Of a stretch of DNA of 64,000 bases, positions 12,511-24,385 are shown piece by piece. Under the pieces are notes generated by a model. The model ran no database searches and was not told the origin of the DNA. It saw nothing but the letters and a program-made list of their open reading frames with translations. The stretch's first letter is position 1; each line of letters opens with the position of its first letter. Made by a program: the position numbers and the translations under genes. This DNA is from Dromiciops gliroides (lineage: Eukaryota > Chordata > Mammalia > Microbiotheria > Microbiotheriidae), in contig NC_057866.1 in assembly GCF_019393635.1 (NCBI RefSeq), positions 124,867,897-124,931,896 of the forward strand, given 5' to 3'.

Positions 12511-14299
12511 AATTCTAATATAATGAAATTAGATTAAACATACTTAATATTACTCAAAAAAAAAAATCTATGAAGTACATTATAGATCATATCTCATTAC
12601 TCACCCATACTAATTTTTAATACGTTTGAATTTATTCAAGATGGTCAATGGAAATTGTCTACATAGTCACTTAGTAAAAAACTGTAATGGGATCAATCAC
12701 TTAGTTTCTTCACTCTAAGGTCTTATTTCTATTTGAAGTTAGGAAAAGTGAAATGTGATCAGTCATAACATTGAAAGAAGGCACTCTACTAAGTGTATTT
12801 CTCCTACCTCTAGATGAAATTAATATCTGTTAAGTTTCTATGATATTAAGATTTCCATCAAAAGAACATATTCTATATTTGTTCATCCAATTTTTGACTA
12901 AGTCTTGAAACAGTGAGTAAATGTCTACTATACATAAGGTTCTTTGCTTGATCTTGGAGGACGAAGACGATCCAAAGAAATTTTGAGAAGGTTACATTCC
13001 ACTGGAGAATACAACATAAATAGATAAGTAAACACACATTAATGTGAGGAAGAAGACAGCATTGACCTATAAGGGGCAAAAAGGGATCAGGAAGACTTTC
13101 CAATGGAGATGACACAAAGCTGAGTCTTTTGAGGGAACTAAGTACTTCAAAAACTCAATTTAAGTTTATAACTATCTTCTAAAGATAGCAAGTTAAAACT
13201 CAGCTAAGATAATATTAATGAGATTTTATATTTGGAAATAGCAATTGTACTTCCTAAGTACTATTCTCTAAACCAGGTTTCCTCAAAGTAGAAATAAAGA
13301 TAGCCAAAGAGAGAAGAAACAAGAGATTTGGGGGATCGAGGGACATGGATTTTCAATCTGGAACTGCTTTACTATTTTTTGGTAAAATAAACTTCCTCTT
13401 CTGAAGCTATGCACTCTCTCTCTAGCCTTCTCTTTCTCTCTTGCTGACCCCTTCAAGTACTCAATATTTAATCAGTATCTATTTATCTCCTATTTTGTTC
13501 TGAACATTGTTCTGAACTTACCACTTCCCTCAACATATCTTCCTTTTCTTTCCATCAAATTAGTTTCTTCCCTCCCAGTTACAAGAGAAATTATTCTATC
13601 TACTACAACTAAGTATCAAGGAAATTGTTAAAGCAGAAGAGTTAGAGTAGACTCTAGGTATAAAAAAGTTTGGGAACCGTTATTCTGAGCAATCATATCT
13701 ACCTACTTCACTAGACTGTTGTGAGAAATAAATGAGATAACATGTGAAATCACTTGTAAAGCAAAAAGCTAGTCTGGAAAAAGTTAGAAAAAGTTAATGA
13801 CCTTTCAAAAAATTACTTGGGTTTTAAGTGTCAAGAAGTTTCAATATTAAAGATGTGCTGTAATGTGACATAGGACTATTTATTATTTTTTATTATTGTT
13901 TATTATCATTTATTACTGTTTAAATGTTTTAAATTATTGTTTATTACTTTTGCTGGTGTGCTATTTAACTTATTGACAAATTGTGGAAAAACATTATATA
14001 CAGTAATGGTGCTCCAGGAACGGGGTGTGACAGTTCCTATCCAATGTCTATGCACTGTAAACTAATAGGTGCCAAAGAAACCAGAGTATTACATAAGCAC
14101 ATCCGAACAAGATAGCCTACTGGTTTGTTGAGAAAGTGATGTTTACTAATAATGATGTCTGAAATCTATTTGGCTAAAAGTTAAAGCTAATGCCCTATTC
14201 ACTAGATTACAAAAAGGAATAAAAATTGTTTTAAAGTATACTAATCACTAACAGGCACTCCTATGTAAAAAGCAAATTGCAGAGCTAACTAATAAACAT

Positions 14300-14400
14300 G
14301 GCACTTAAATCTACTAAGAGAACAAGCATTTATTAAGTGCCTACTATGTGCACTGGGCTAGGTATTTTAGAAATATCTCATTTGATTTGTGATGAAAAGA
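14300..14400 (+). repeat. Old LINE/SINE 3'-type fragment
   Basis: acaagcatttattaagtgcc followed by tactatgtgcactgggctag is a common L2/CR1-related motif. Confidence 0.5.
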
Positions 14401-15149
14401 ATTTTTTAAATGTTGCAAGTTGTACATAACTGTACTTTTCAGAAAAACATTACAAAACTTCCTACTTCCGGACAGCTCATTATTTGGTTCAAGTGTTCAC
14501 ATTCCTATATTAGTCACAACAGTAGGAGACAGCTTTTTTTTGTTGTTACTGTTTCCCTAATAACGAGATGTTAAGTGTTGTTTGCTGGGATTTCATTATA
14601 CCCTATCAAGTGAGATTCAGGTGGAATTGATGATGGAGTAGGGCTGAGGGAGGAAGGAGCCACAGGTACCTATATTGGAGGAAATTGAACGCAATTTGAA
14701 TCGTGTCGCCAATGTTCATCCAAACTGGAGGGTTTGGTTTGGTTTGGTTTTTCATTGTTTGGAGGTACTAGTTATCTTCCCAGATTTTAAACAACATGTT
14801 CATTCACATCAGGAGCAGGCACAGGATCTTGGGAGGTTTTGCGCAGAGGAACCCTATCATGCTTTAAGGAACTAGGAACACCCTTGCGGTCTCTGTGTCC
14901 CTATCTCTCTGACACAAAACACCGGGGAATGACTAATGTTAGTTAGGGTCTTCACGTCCATTTCTACACAGCCTGAGCCACATGTCAGCGGGCACAGAAG
15001 GAAGAGAAACCAAGGTTAAGGGGAAGAGAAGGCAAGAAGGAAGGGAGCAGAGGGCTGCTTGCTTCCACACCGGCGTGAAGCAAGAATGGATAAGTAAAGA
15101 GAAACCTTCCCCATTGGGTTTTCAGTAGCATCGAAGCATGTGAGGCCTG

Positions 15150-15238
15150 CGGGAAAGGAATAGGGAGAGGGAGAGGAAGGACAGAGAGAGAGAGAAGAGA
15201 GAGACAGAAAGATAGAAAAACACAGAGAGACGCGCGCG

Positions 15239-15301
<63 letters not shown>
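15150..15301. repeat. GA-rich tract, (CG)n and (CA)n dinucleotide repeat in CHIC2 intron 1
   Basis: A GA-rich stretch (15150-15230) runs into about 17 bases of alternating CG (15231-15247) and then an uninterrupted CA run to about 15300. It starts about 150 bp inside intron 1 from the CHIC2 donor. Alternating purine-pyrimidine DNA of this kind can adopt Z-DNA and is usually length-variable. Confidence 0.95.
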
Positions 15302-15304
<3 letters not shown>

Positions 15305-15349
15305 CTGCTCAAAGATCTCAGGGAAGACAAGTCCCTGCTCTTCCTGGTC

Positions 15350-16330
15350 GCCAGCCCAGGCCAGAAGGCCCCGGATGGGCGTCGCGGGGAGGGGGCCCCG
15401 CCGCTGCCCTCCACCTCCCCGTCCTCTCCCGCACCCTCCTCCGGGCCTTACACGGTGACGTGACCGGAGCCGCGAACCACCACGGGGTCCGGCGAGTACT
15501 TCAGCAGCTGCTCTTCCAGGGCCCGCTCCTCGTCCTCCTCCTCCTCGAAGATCTCGTCGAAATCCGCCATGCTGAGGCCTCGCAGGCCCTCCCCCCTCCC
15601 CGCCCCGGCCCGAAAGGGGCTTGAGTCCCGGAGCTGGGGTGAGAGAGCGGCGGAAGGGTGAAAGGAAGAGTCGGTACCGCCGCAACCGTCGGCGCTCAGG
15701 GGGGGGTGGCCGCTCAGCTCGCTCTGCTCCCTCGCTGGCTCTCCTGGGGGACTACAGTAGGGCGGACGGAGTCCCGGTCGTCACCAGCGCCGCCATTACC
15801 GTCAAGCCGTAAAAACACACAATGTCAACATCCGCTCCGGAGCCGACACCTCCACCGGCGCCGCCGCCGCAGCAACTAAGGCAACCACAGCAACAGCGGA
15901 GCCACCCGCAGCGGGAGCCTCGGCCTAAGGCATCGCGAGATTTGGCGCACTGGCAGGCCGGGGGGCGAGCGAGCGAGCGGGCGGGAGCGAGCGCGGGGGC
16001 GGGGCGGGCGCGTGCACGGCGCGGGCGCGCGGACCCTCCCTATTCTCGTTCTCCACGTCATCCTTCTCTTTCCTCAGGCGCACGGCCAACTTGCCTACCT
16101 CTACCCTCTCTCCTATTCCACCTTCTCTCCTGCTTCCAAAAAGCCCGAGCGACATCTTGGACTCTGCCCTCTTAGGGGGAAGGAGGAGGAGAGCTTCAGG
16201 AGAAGGAGGAAAAGGGTGCTCTTGCCGGGATGGAGAAGACCTGGGAGGCCGGGGCTGGGGAGTGGGGGCGGGGGGTGGGGGGGAAGGGGAACCTACCAGG
16301 CCCCTGTGGAACAGACACGACTGCCAAGCT
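15350..16330. promoter_or_regulatory. CHIC2: CpG island and promoter region of CHIC2
   Basis: This block is rich in G, C and CpG, unlike its AT-rich surroundings, and spans CHIC2 exon 1 and its upstream side. No TATA box is evident, as expected for a broadly expressed gene. A YY1-type motif (GCCGCCAT, 15789-15796, reading ATGGCGGC in the CHIC2 direction) and an E2F-like TTTGGCGC (15941-15948) are visible. The start site probably lies near 15600-15830, but the sequence alone does not fix it. Several CpG-rich open frames on both strands here are composition artefacts. Confidence 0.8.
15452..15570 (-). CDS. CHIC2: CHIC2 coding exon 1 (5' part of the gene; the rest lies beyond position 1)
   Basis: Read on the minus strand from the ATG at 15570-15568, this exon encodes 39 residues plus two bases of the next codon. 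It begins MADFDEIFEEEEDEERALEE and continues through QLLKYSPDPVVVRGSGHVT. This is the N terminus of CHIC2 (cysteine-rich hydrophobic domain protein 2), a small palmitoylated membrane-associated protein of the vesicle and plasma membrane; only the acidic N-terminal stretch is encoded here. The exon ends in ACCGT followed by the donor GTAAGG (15451-15446). The start context is strong (A at -3, G at +4). The cysteine-rich and membrane-associated parts would be in later exons to the left, and I did not find them in 1-15451. GSX2 lies 39 kb away in the opposite direction, as in human 4q12. Identity is very secure; the exact 5' UTR is inferred. Confidence 0.95.
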
Positions 16331-16809
16331 AAGTAACCCCTTCGTTCCCCCCACCCCCTCCCCCAAACATTCTGGCGTTCGGAAGAGCCCAAAGCCCAAG
16401 GCTGTGTGCGTATCCCACGGGTTCAGATGACAGGACTGATTTCTGATCCTGCCCCTGATTGCTACCGCCCTTGGTCGGGTTTTCAGACTTGGGACCTTTT
16501 TGGAAGGCTGCCCCTTGGACGGGCGCTGAGGTTCTACGGAGGTCCGGACAAACGCTGCCAAGCAGTGGTTTTCCTGCACCATTCACCCACACCCATAATT
16601 GGAGTGTCACCTCGCTTGAAGGGTCTCTCCCGCTGCCTGCCCCAATAACTCCCCCAAGGAAAAGTGCAAAGATACAGGGTGTTCTTAAAGGCTTGGTGCG
16701 GCTTTAAACTACTCAAGCTTAAAGATGTTGGGGACACCCTGTGCAAAACGTCTTGGCCAACAACTGATAAAGGTTCAAAAACCCCCTTATCCTTTGTACA
16801 GGGAAATAC

Positions 16810-17145
16810 AGCGCTGGAACCCAATCAGGAAGACCTAGTTTCACACGTTGCTTCAGATATTTACTACCTGTGTGACTCTAGGCAAGTCACTTAACCTGGA
16901 TGGGCCTCAGTTTCCTCATCTGTAAAAAGAGTATTGGAGAGGCAGCTAGGTGGCACAGTGGATAGAGCACCGGCCCTGGAGTCAGGAGGACCTAAGTTCA
17001 AATCTGACCTCAGACACTTAACACTTAACTAGCTGTGTGACCCTAGGCAAGTCACTTAACCCCAATTGCCTCACCAAAAAAAAAAAAGTATTGGATTCAA
17101 TGACCTCCAAGTTCCCCTCCAGCTCTCAATTTATGATCCAATAAT
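16810..17145 (+). repeat. MIR-type SINE split by a young SINE
   Basis: The left part ends ctcagtttcctcatctgtaa (16908-16927) and the right part resumes gtattggattcaatgacctc (17088 on). The inserted SINE is at 16939-17086. Confidence 0.8.
16939..17086 (+). mobile_element. Young SINE nested in MIR
   Basis: Full-length; 9-bp duplication agtattgga at 16930-16938 and 17087-17095. Confidence 0.95.
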
Positions 17146-17259
17146 TCCTGTCTCCTCCAAAGCTACACTTTATGACTTCCCGGTTTCGATCTGGGGCACC
17201 ACCTTTGATTAATTCTTACCCATGCTCCAAACTCAACTGCTTTTAATTATTTTCTCTTT

Positions 17260-19100
17260 TCCCCCCTACTACATTCAATCGGTGGCTAAGTCATGTCAAT
17301 CAATAACTATTATGTGCCTCATTTGTGCCTGGCACTGTGCTAAGCACTGGGTTACAAAAAAGGGATAAAAAATAGTCCCTGCCCTCGAGGAGTTTACAGT
17401 CTAATGGAAGAAACAACCTGCAAACAAATAGATAAGGAGCAAATTATATACAGAAATCAAGAGGAAATAATAGAGGGGAGCCTTCCTGTAAAAGGTAGGA
17501 TTTTGGTTGGGACTTAAAAGAAGCCAGGGAGGTCAGTAGTCGTCAGGGTGGAGGAAGGAAAGCATTCCAAGTTTGGGAAACAGCCAGAGAAAATGCTCAG
17601 ATTCAAGAGACAGAATGTTTTGTTCTTAGAACAGCCAGGAGGTCAGTGTTACAGAACCAAAGAGCAAGGGGCAGGGAGCAAGGTGTAAGAAGACTAGAAA
17701 GGTAGGAGGGGCTAGGATATGAAGGGCTTTGAATGCCAAACAGGGTATTTTTGTATTTCACCCTGGAGGCAAAAGGAAGCTACTGGAGATTATTGAGTAG
17801 GGGATGAACATGAATGGGACTTTGTGCTTTAGGAAAAATCACTTTAGTTGCTGAATGAATTGGAGTGGGAAGAAACTTCAGGCAGACACACCAGAAGGCT
17901 ATTGGCAATAATCCAGGTGTGAGCCTGAACTAGACTAGTGGCAGGGTCAGAAAAGAGAGCATATTAGGTGCTGCAATGGAGAAATCAACAGGCCTTGGCA
18001 ACAGTTTTGGATATTCAGGGTAAGACAGTGGGAAATGCAGTATGACTCCTAGATTATAAACTTGAGCGACTGGGAAGATGGTGTTGCCTTCTACAGTAAT
18101 AGGGGGAAGTGGAGAAGGAGAATTTAGGGAGAAAGCTATTGAGTTCTATTTTGTATAAAATGAGTTTTAGATACCTATTGGACATCCAGTTTGAGATGCC
18201 TTAGGGATTTGAGACTGGAGATCAAGAGGGGATTGGAGGAGGATTGATAGATTTGGCAATTATCAGCACAGAGATGGTAATTAAATCAATGAGAGTTAAT
18301 GAGTCACCAAGTGAAGTAGTATAAAGGGAGAAGAAAAGAGGGTCCTGGACAGAACCCTGAGAGATGCCCAAGGTTAGGGGGTGTGATCTGGAAGAAGATC
18401 TGACAAAGAAGACAGAAAAGGAGCAATCAGATAGGTAGGAGAAGAATCAGGAGAGAGAATGGTATCCCCAAAATTTAGAGATAAGACACTATCAAGGAGT
18501 AGAGGGTGATTAACAGTATTAAAGGCAGCAGAGAGGTCTAGGAGAATGAAGAGTGAGAAAAGTATATTGGATTTGACAACTAAGAAATCATTAGTAACTT
18601 CGAAGAGACCAGTTTTGGTGGTTTGATAAGGTTAGAAGTCAGATTTTGAGGAGTTAAGAAGAGTGAGACAGGAGAGAAAGTGGAGGCACCTATTGTAGAC
18701 AGCCTTTTGGAACAGTGTTGCTACAAAGAGCAAAAGAGATCTATAGGATGATATAGGGAGGGAAGAAGGATTAAGTGAGGGTTCTTTCAGGATAGGAAAG
18801 ACATGGACATGTTTGTAAGTAGTAGGAAATGAGCCAGTAGAGAGGAAGAGATTGAAAATAAGTGAAAGAAAGGGGATGACAGTGGGGGTAATCTGTGGGA
18901 GAAGACAGGATGGAATGGGATCACTTGAACAATTAGTAGAAGGGTTAGCCTTCCTTGATAAGGAGGAAGGCCACTTCCTCATGTGAGATAGATGAAGGAG
19001 GAGAGAGTGACAGAAATCACCTGAGTGACAGGAGATGAAGAAGAGGAGAGAAGAAGGAGCTCATGATGAATGTCCTTACTTCTTTCTGTAAAATAAGAAA
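17260..19100 (-). mobile_element. L2/CR1-clade LINE with reverse-transcriptase remnants
   Basis: On the minus strand (about 18980-18500) it reads SSDPIPSCLLPQITPTVIPF, then LFLSTGSFPTTYKHVHVFP, and further on LDLSAAFNTVNHPLLLDSV. This is the reverse-transcriptase domain of the L2/CR1 type, including the conserved aspartate motif. The 3' part (17260-17760) reads gctaagcactgggttacaaa and gagtttacagtctaatgg. Stops and shifts break the frame. Confidence 0.8.
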
Positions 19101-19404
19101 CAAGGTTCTCAGCTGAGAAAGTGGGGGAAAGGGAAACCATGGGAGGTTTCAGGAGGGAAGAAAAAGTTTGGAAGAGCTGCTAAGGAGAGGATAGTGAATT
19201 GGTAAGGAAAGCATACTGGGATTGCCTAGCAGCAGTGAGGGCCCTGCTGAGATTATATAACATAAAATTTGTAGTAGACCCAGTTGGAACTGTTGCATGA
19301 TTTTCTCCACCTTTGCCAGCAGCCCAATGGTAGAAGCAAAGGCAACAAATGGTTGGAGTGATCCAAGGCAGAGGTAGGGTGCTTTGGAAATGTTAATGTA
19401 CTAT

Positions 19405-19805
19405 GTAAGTATGTGTAATCATTTCTCAATAAAGCCCATAATTCTTAAATTCAGGGATATAACCTGGTGCCTCCCTACCTTTCCAGCTTTATGTTGGGCT
19501 ACTTCCCACATGTACTCTACACACCAGCCAAACTAAAATACTAACCATACACTATTCACTTCTCAAACTTTACACCCTGATAACCTGGTCTTATTTATTG
19601 GAATATTCAATTTTTAAAAAAGCATAAAGTACCTGCTATGTGCAAGGCCTACTATGTGCCTTTCACAGCTTTATTTCCACCTGCTGAAACCCTACCCATC
19701 CTTCAAGATTTAAAGCAAATGCCTCCTCCACCATGAAGCTTTCCTGATTCTCCCGTTCCTCCACATGGTCAGAATGAGCTCTTCTCCCTTAGACTTCAAA
19801 TGATA
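19405..19805 (+). mobile_element. L2-type 3' region fragment
   Basis: Contains cacaccagccaaactaaaat, ccatccttcaagatttaaag and catgaagctttcctgattc, the L2 3' run. Confidence 0.5.
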
Positions 19806-19820
19806 CTTTTGTACCTTTCT

Positions 19821-19970
19821 TTCTTTCTTTCTTTTTGCAGGGCAATGGGGGTTAAGTGACTTGCCCAGAGTCACACAGCTAGCAAGTGTCAAGTGTCTGA
19901 GGCTGGATTTGAACTCAAGTCCTTCTGAATCCAGGGCCAGTGCTTCATCAACTGCACCACCTAGCTGCCC
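19821..19970 (-). mobile_element. Young SINE
   Basis: Reverse-oriented; exact 15-bp duplication cttttgtacctttct at 19806-19820 and 19971-19985. Confidence 0.95.
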
Positions 19971-19985
19971 CTTTTGTACCTTTCT

Positions 19986-20710
19986 AACTGGCTCATCCAG
20001 TTCAACAAACATTTATTTAATACCTATTATTCATTCATTCAACCAATATTTTTTGAGTGGTGGAATACAGTTATAAGCTATGGGAGAAATAGAAAGTTTA
20101 GATAAGACACTGTCCCTGTTTCTTCAGAGTTCATAGCCTGTGAGAGAGATCAGGAACAAACACAGATAACTATAAGGTACAATGTTATATGATTAGTGCA
20201 TTAGAGAGTTGTGAAACAAAGTGTTTTGTGGAGTCCTAGGAGAATTGATGTACCCAGAGGAAGGAAAGTTTTAGGAAAGAAGTGGGATTTGAGTCGGGTT
20301 TTAAAAGACTGATAGAAATTCATCAGGGATAGAAGAGAGGGGATGACATTCCAAGCATAGGAAAAGCCTCAGCCAAGGTACTGAGGCCGAACACTGCAGG
20401 TTTGGGGGGCCATGTATTGTCCAATCTGAGGGAAGCATAGAGTTTGCTGATGGAATACCATGAAATAAAATCGGAAAAATAGGGTGAAGTCAGATTGTGG
20501 AGGGCCTTGAATTCGAGGCAAAGAAGTTGAAACTGTAATGAATATGGTTATTGAAGGGATGCTGATAAATGCCTGCATGAAGGAGGTGGCAATGGGAAGA
20601 GAGAGGAAGGAAGGTATGAAAGATGTGGAGGTAGGAGAGAAGACTCAGTAACAGCCTGGATATCTTAGGGGAAGGAAAAGGAAGAGTCAAAGATAGCTCC
20701 ACGGTAATCA
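19986..20710 (-). mobile_element. L2/CR1-type LINE 3' part
   Basis: Begins with ttcattcattcaaccaatat-type 3' sequence and continues with ggagggccttgaattcgagg and related blocks shared with the other L2/CR1 copies. Its first 220 bases recur at 27723-27950. Confidence 0.65.
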
Positions 20711-20764
20711 GAGAACTATGCTAAGTCCTGGTATATAAAGATGAAAAAGAAACTACATTCTGCA

Positions 20765-20930
20765 ACATAATTATTTATAAATGTGTTGTATCTCCTTCAC
20801 CCAAATAGACTGTAAGCTGTTTGAAGAAAGGATCTCAACTGGTTTGACTTTGTTACTTCCCTCTACCAAAGACCAGGACAGTGCTTTGCAATTAATAAAT
20901 TGTTCAGTTGAATTGAATTTAGATAATCCA
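20765..20930 (+). mobile_element. L2 3' end fragment
   Basis: agactgtaagctgtttgaag ... attaataaattgttcagttg. Confidence 0.5.
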
Positions 20931-21739
20931 GTCCATTTATTGTGATTGTAACATTGTAGGCACTCCCTGGTTTAATATTGTAGGACCCCAGACATTGAGA
21001 ATAAGAAGTGTTCTACAAGCTACTTGTTCTTCCTTCTCCCCCATAATGAAGAATGCCATCCCATTCCTTTTCTCCTTGTAGGGGTAGGAGCTAGCAACTA
21101 GCCAGAAGAAGATGGTGAGGAGGAAGGCATGAAGTACCTGTAACGTTCTCATGCTAAATAATTACTTTTCCTGTGGAAGCAATATTAAAAGTGATACTAC
21201 ATTACAAATAATTCTATCAAATGTGAAAATAACCCACAAATATTCTGTTTAACTATAAGAACAGTACACTATTTCAGCTGTATTATAGATGAATGAAAAT
21301 TTAATGGGCAGAACCAAAAACCTGACTACCATTTGTAGCATTGTTTTAATTGTTGCTCTCTTCAAGGAATTTATAATCAAGTGGAATGGGGATATGGCAT
21401 TCTACAATACAGGTGACAAAATGAGTTCTCCAAGAGAACCAGTCCCTAATTCATACCTCTCCACCAAGGAATGAATCCCAATTAGTGCCTAGTATGGAGA
21501 GTTGTTACTTTCTTTGATTTCATATATGTCCATTTTCTATCTACATTTATAGCCTACACAATTAGAGTTGTAGAACACAGGTTTCATCTGATTTATCTCA
21601 ACAAATAAACCCCTGGCCAAATAGAGAGGTAGCAGCAGAAACAATGACGCTGGGGATGTTGTTGTCATCCTCATCGTCATCTTCATCATCATCATAGCTA
21701 ACATTTGGTTACTTAAGGTTTGCAAAGTGCTTCACAATT

Positions 21740-22360
21740 ATCTCATTTTAATTGCAAGCTACCAAAAAGAAAGAATTCAAGTACTGTGGAGCCCTAGTCA
21801 GGATAGCACAAGATCTAGCAGTTTCTACATTAAAGGATTGGAGGGCCTGGAATATGATATTCCAGAAGGCAAAAGAATTGGTATTACAACCAAGAATCGC
21901 ATATCTAGCAAAACTGATCATAATCTTTCAGAGGAAAAAATGGGACTTCAATGAAAAGGAGGACTTTCAGTTATTCTTGATGAAAAGACCTGAACTGAAT
22001 GGAAAATTTGACTTTCACATACAAGACCCTAGAGAACCATAAAAAATTGGAGTTGGGGGACATACCTGGGGTCGTGCAGTGGGTGACTGTCTTGTGTCTG
22101 AGGCCAGGTTTTGGCTGGGATCCCCTGGGTGCAGGGTGGATGCTCTGTCCACTGTCACCTACCTGCCCCATGATGACATCTTTAGGGTAAAATTGAGGGG
22201 TAAGGGGAATGCACTGGGGGAGCGGGAAGGGCAAAGGTAGCATGGGGTGAAATCCTACATGAAAGAAACAGGAAAAGGCTTATGGAGTGGGGGAAGAGAT
22301 AGGGGAGGAGCAGGGCAGTAAATGAATTTTACACTCATCAGAAAAAGGCACAATTATCTC
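21740..22360 (+). mobile_element. ORF1-only L1 (HAL1-like) fragment
   Basis: Translation in shifting frames gives the C-terminal half of L1 ORF1 protein: YQKERIQVL, then AQDLAVSTLKDWRAWNMIF and KKWDFNEKEDFQLFLMKRPE. A stop follows the DPREP end. The 3' part that follows contains a SINE-like block rather than ORF2, and the element ends acactcatcagaaaaaggc. The same structure occurs inverted at 36240-37265. Confidence 0.75.
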
Positions 22361-22699
22361 ATTTTATGTAAGTCATTTGAAGCCATCTTGTTTTCCTTTT
22401 TAAAAAATCCCATACCAATCATTGGCCATATCCACAATGCATAATATTTGCGATCTATCCTTACATTTACAAAATCCATATAGAAAACCTTGGTTACCCA
22501 CAGTTATCTGTGAAGGTATCATGAATATCACAAACATTTTAAATATAGAAAGTCTTCAAATACAAAGATCACGGAATTCTCTTAAAAGTCTTCTTTTAAA
22601 CTTTACAAAAACATGTACTTGGATAAAGAGAAATCCTAGACCTTTGCTCATGTTGTTTGCTATGACTGGCACATCTTCCCTGCCCCTTTTCACCTAAGA

Positions 22700-22870
22700 A
22701 TTCCTATCTATTCCTTAAAATAATATAATACAATAAACATTGTCTACTATGAGCTAGGCACCCTGCTAAGTGCTGAGGATACAAATAAGACCCTGTCCTT
22801 AAGGAGCTTACAGTCTACTTTGGGAAGACCACACAGAAAAGGGAGCTGAAAAACAAGGAGAGGGGGAAAG
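22700..22870 (+). repeat. Old LINE 3'-type fragment
   Basis: ctaggcaccctgctaagtgc ... ttaaggagcttacagtctac, the L2/CR1-related terminal block. Confidence 0.55.
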
Positions 22871-22896
22871 GTAGACTCCAACTTAAAGAGTATAGC

Positions 22897-23039
22897 AGGG
22901 GGCAGCTAGGTGGTGCAGTGGATAAAGCACTGGCCCTGGATTCAGGAGGACCTGAGTTCAAATCCAGCCTCAGACACTTGACACTATCTGTGTGACCCTG
23001 GGCAAGTCACTTAACCCCCATAGCCCTGCAAAAAAAAAA
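22897..23039 (+). mobile_element. Young SINE
   Basis: Duplication agagtatagc at 22887-22896 and 23040-23049; A tail about 11 bases. Confidence 0.94.
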
Positions 23040-23267
23040 AGAGTATAGCTGATGGGAAATGAAGAGTTGGCTGGGAAAATTCACATGCCAACTCCTCCAT
23101 ATCTACCCATTCTTAGTCACCTCTCTCTGAGGACTTATCATGGCATTTTCTTCTCTGCCTCTTTAAAGCACTTATGGACACTCATATTTGTGCCTTGCCC
23201 CATTAGTGAGAATGAAAACTGTATCAGGGCAAGAAGAATGTCTTATATAAACATAGAAGAGGCTTAG

Positions 23268-23690
23268 TAAATCATGGAATTTCAGAATCAGAAGAGACCT
23301 CAGCAGCCATCTAGTCCAACCCACACCTAAAAGAAATTTCTAACACATTCAACAAGTGATCACCCAAGCTTTTCCTTAAGACCCCTCATTGAAAGGGAAC
23401 CCATTGGCTCCTGAGGCAGACTATTCTACTGTGGGGTATCTCTAAGAAGGTTTTCCTGACCAAATCTAAATTTGTCTCTTTGCAACTTCCACCTTTCTCC
23501 TATTTCTTGCCCTCTAGACTTTAAAAATAAATAAAAGGAAAAGCCCATGAACCCTCTTCCACATGATAACCCTTCAAGTACTTACAGGAGATTGTAATGA
23601 ATGCCTCCTCTTAGTGTACTCCCGATTCTCTCATTCATAGGTCGGGTACCCAGGAGGTAGTTTACTATTCCTAAGTTCCTTAAGTAGACA
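23268..23690 (-). mobile_element. CR1/L3-type LINE 3' end
   Basis: catggaatttcagaatcaga followed by gacctcagcagccatctagt and the aggtttttcctgaccaaatc region is the antisense 3' end shared by CR1-like elements across amniotes. Confidence 0.65.
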
Positions 23691-24385
23691 TAAAGCAAAG
23701 ACATTTTACTGAGACAGTATAGTAAGAGTAGCAGATATAACACATTCCCTCCCCCCTACAATAAACCCAGGATGTAGGCACACACTCCTATAATAAAATG
23801 TAGACAGTGTCTGTGGGAAGGATCAGTATATGCTTTGAGAAAATGAAAGTGAGACACACCTGTAGGAAACACATGTGGCCAAGTCAACTTGCACTTCCAG
23901 TAGTAGGAGGCCCAATATAATTTCTCTCCACATGAAATCCTCCTCACATCCCCAGTCCAATTTGCCTGCACTTGTTTGTTCTCCCTTGAGTTCACAGTTG
24001 ACTCTTCTTGCTGTCAAAGATCATATTTCTTGGAGCTGCTCCCATCCTGAAATGACTACCTCTCTATATCCATCTAGATGTCTGTTTGGTGAGGTTATGT
24101 TACTACTTCCTCCACTGTCTCTACAACTCTCTCCAACTCACAAACTCTTGAATTACTGGCTAGGATGTCTATTACTGGGTAAATAGCTCCACTGCTAAAT
24201 GCCATTGCCATTGAGGGGTGGAGAATATCCTCTTAATCCCCCACTGGCTTAGACAAAAGGGGTTCCTCCCTACAAGTGTTCCTGCCCTAAACTCTTCTAG
24301 TAAGGTTCAGTCTTTTCAGGGATCATCAGGGGCATGACAGATCATTACCTGGCTAATGACAATATCCCAATTCAATGGAAGAAAA
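23690..24385. other. Unassigned intergenic stretch
   Basis: I recognise no repeat family and no coding exon. Short open frames on both strands have no domain. Confidence 0.4.

Larger units (their letters stand above)
1..15451 (-). other. CHIC2: CHIC2 intron 1 (partial)
   Basis: Everything left of the donor at 15451 is read as intron 1. I looked on the minus strand for the conserved FGLSNKFESEFP continuation and for the cysteine-rich block and saw neither. The interval is AT-rich and holds L1, L2, MIR and young SINE insertions listed separately. Stretches 1-680, 870-1980, 8000-8800, 10200-10640, 12510-14900 and parts between contain no gene and no repeat family I recognise. Confidence 0.8.

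Noticed and set aside
1-15451. Further CHIC2 exons in the left part of the window
   Set aside because: I looked for the exon 2 continuation (FGLSNKFESEFP) and the cysteine-rich block on the minus strand and saw nothing that matches.
15122-15685. 187-codon open frame on the minus strand overlapping CHIC2 exon 1
   Set aside because: It is in a different frame from CHIC2 and reads through the CA/CG repeat and the CpG-rich 5' region, producing Cys/Val and Arg/Gly runs.
15658-16824. Many overlapping open frames in the CHIC2 CpG island on both strands
   Set aside because: Stop codons are rare by composition here; none has a recognisable domain or splice context.
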